Part shown: in pieces, positions 34,122-34,807 of the stretch | Position numbering within the stretch: position 1 is the stretch's first letter | How the letters are laid out: each line of letters begins with the position of its first letter | From: Chloroflexi bacterium TSY | Lineage (GTDB): Bacteria; Chloroflexota; Anaerolineae; Caldilineales; Caldilineaceae | Direction: 5' to 3' | Length of the DNA: 34,807 nt | NCBI GenBank assembly: GCA_019217005.1 | Contig: JAHBNG010000146.1 | Coordinates: 1 to 34,807, forward strand | Position numbers and translations under genes: made by a program | Notes under the pieces: model-generated | Databases searched by the model: none | Told to the model about the DNA's origin: nothing | The model's input: only the letters and a program-made list of their open reading frames with translations

Positions 34122-34331
34122 ATGTACGTCACATTACAGCAATTATACGAATTGTTTGTAACAATTTGCATGATTGTTACAGGAATGCTTCACTACACAA
34201 TATTTCTATTTGTGATAGAAGCAAAAAGACCCGAGCGTATTGAGCCCGAAATTAGCAATGACACAAAACCTGCACATTTCTCACTGTATCTGTATTTGTT
34301 GTTGTCCTTGTTGCTGCGCGTGTGCAGATAA
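34122..34331 (+). CDS. Small membrane-peptide ORF, possible toxin-like
   Basis: A 69-codon ORF reads MYVTLQQLYELFVTICMIVTG, then HYTIFLFVIEAKRPERIEP, a polar stretch, and a second hydrophobic end HFSLYLYLLLSLLLRVC. A short membrane peptide that starts MYVT and changes to KR at the membrane edge recalls the putative holin-like type I toxins of Firmicutes, but this is only resemblance. The mRNA would start at or within the ATG. The perfect dyad GTAACAAT-TTGCATG-ATTGTTAC lies inside the coding part at about 34157-34180, and a strong terminator follows at 34394. It could equally be an RNA gene of about 300 nt. Confidence 0.4.
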   Translation: MYVTLQQLYELFVTICMIVTGMLHYTIFLFVIEAKRPERIEPEISNDTKPAHFSLYLYLLLSLLLRVCR

Positions 34332-34393
34332 TTGCTCGACGGGTATACGCGGCTGGTCAAATCAGTAATCAGGCCAGCAAGCAAAAGCGAACC

Positions 34394-34424
34394 AAAGCCC
34401 GTCGAGTATTCGGCGGGCTTTTTT
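34394..34424 (+). terminator. Strong rho-independent terminator
   Basis: AAAGCCCGTCGA / TCGGCGGGCTTT forms a 12-bp stem (one G-U pair) with loop GTAT, followed by T. An upstream CTCGACGGG (about 34334-34342) is complementary to CCCGTCGAG in the left arm, so an alternative fold that breaks the terminator is possible. Confidence 0.85.
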
Positions 34425-34476
34425 AATACGCTCATTTTTTACAAAAAAGATCAATTATTATGAGATACTGTTGCAT

Positions 34477-34582
34477 CTGTATCGCGCGGGACCGTTGGTC
34501 TCGCTGATACAGTTATCCGTAACGAAGCGCATTAACTGCATCAGGTCGGCTCATCTTGTCATGGCTCGTTTGAAAGATGAGC
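34477..34582. other. Two hairpins in a non-coding stretch
   Basis: CTGTATC (34477-34483) pairs with GATACAG (34506-34512), enclosing GCGGGACC / GGTCTCGC with one mismatch. GCTCATCTT (34549-34557) pairs perfectly with AAGATGAGC (34574-34582). CAGTTA / TAACTG offers an alternative pairing between them. No ORF is convincing in 34425-34600. Confidence 0.5.
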
Positions 34583-34601
34583 AATATGATTCGTGCAATA
34601 T

Positions 34602-34774
34602 AACCTGCACAGTCAATTAGATCGGTGTTCCCGCGAATTAAAGAAAACAGATTTAGCAAGAGCTAATTGGAGCACAATTTAGCATTCGCTCTGGTTAAAT
34701 TTATTGTTATTTTTAATTTTTGCGGGAATCAGAGTTCCTCAGGGACAGACTGATCCAATTTGGCTGTGCAGGTT
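34602..34774. mobile_element. Foldback element (about 173 bp)
   Basis: Outer arms AACCTGCACAGTCAATTAGA (from 34602) and TCCAATTTGGCTGTGCAGGT (to 34773) pair imperfectly. Inner arms TCCCGCGAATTAAA and TTAATTTTTGCGGGA pair as well. The outline is that of a MITE, though no TSD is evident. Confidence 0.6.
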
Positions 34775-34789
34775 TTTTATCTCATTTAA

Positions 34790-34807
34790 GGGTGGTTCAG
34801 AATTAGG
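34790..34807. mobile_element. MITE-B copy, cut by the window end
   Basis: GGGTGGTTCAGAATTAGG is the first 18 bases of a MITE-B end, matching the right end of copy 2. The rest lies outside the window. Confidence 0.75.

Noticed and set aside
34549..34774. Hairpin series read as an integron attC site or phage attachment site
   Set aside because: No integrase gene and no recognisable attC core pairs (RYYYAAC/GTTRRRY in the right layout) are present.

Overview
The window looks like accessory or degraded chromosome of a Chloroflexota bacterium (Anaerolineae/Caldilineae-like). This is an inference from lipoprotein signals of the LxxCAPxxP type, the LuxR/MalT-type ATP-dependent regulator, the liv and dpp transporter styles and the many short repeats; no rRNA or tRNA is present to confirm it. 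GC content is moderate. The dominant theme is insertion: nearly every operon is hit by an IS, a MITE or a hairpin-forming repeat, often with target-site duplications (TSDs) that let the ancestral reading frame be rebuilt by eye.

Layout. 1-1759 (minus): a glycosyltransferase followed by the N-terminal part of a heparinase II/III-like lyase that runs off the window. 2013-8390 (minus): a branched-chain/amide ABC transporter operon in the order fadD-like fragment, livH, livM, an Rpn-family gene, binding protein, livF. Its upstream end (rest of fadD and the expected livG) is missing at an IS edge. 8391-9880: IS copy 1. 10057-13125: one MalT-like LuxR regulator broken by a frameshift and by two different MITEs. 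13400-15113: a SnoaL-like lipoprotein, a truncated VOC protein and an SRPBCC protein, with two related promoter modules. 15200-18845: an intact IS110 transposase with a structured upstream region (candidate bridge RNA), a small conserved-looking ORF, and an IS701 element with exact ends. 18904-20292: an NmrA-like reductase and a membrane protein. 20430-22253: a TfoX/YjbR-like gene split by IS copy 2. 22698-23024: an HxlR regulator. 23038-28591 (minus): a peptide ABC transporter operon whose binding protein gene is split by IS copy 3. 28970-31570: two divergent short-chain dehydrogenases and a MOSC protein fused to an alkyltransferase-like domain. 31736-32281: an ABC exporter remnant. 32439-34002 (minus): a sigma-70/GNAT pair originally joined by an ATGA overlap and now separated by a 90-bp MITE. 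34089-34807: a promoter, a short ORF and terminator, then a run of hairpins, a foldback element and the edge of another MITE.

The most interesting observations are: three TSD-bearing MITE families (A 215 bp, B 155 bp, C 90 bp) whose removal restores reading frames; an apparently unassigned 1.5-kb IS present in three copies, one of which sits at a rearrangement breakpoint; inverted octamer arrays directly 3' of transporter binding-protein genes; and the structured region upstream of the IS110 transposase. Several frameshifts fall in homopolymers, so some pseudogene calls could be sequencing error.
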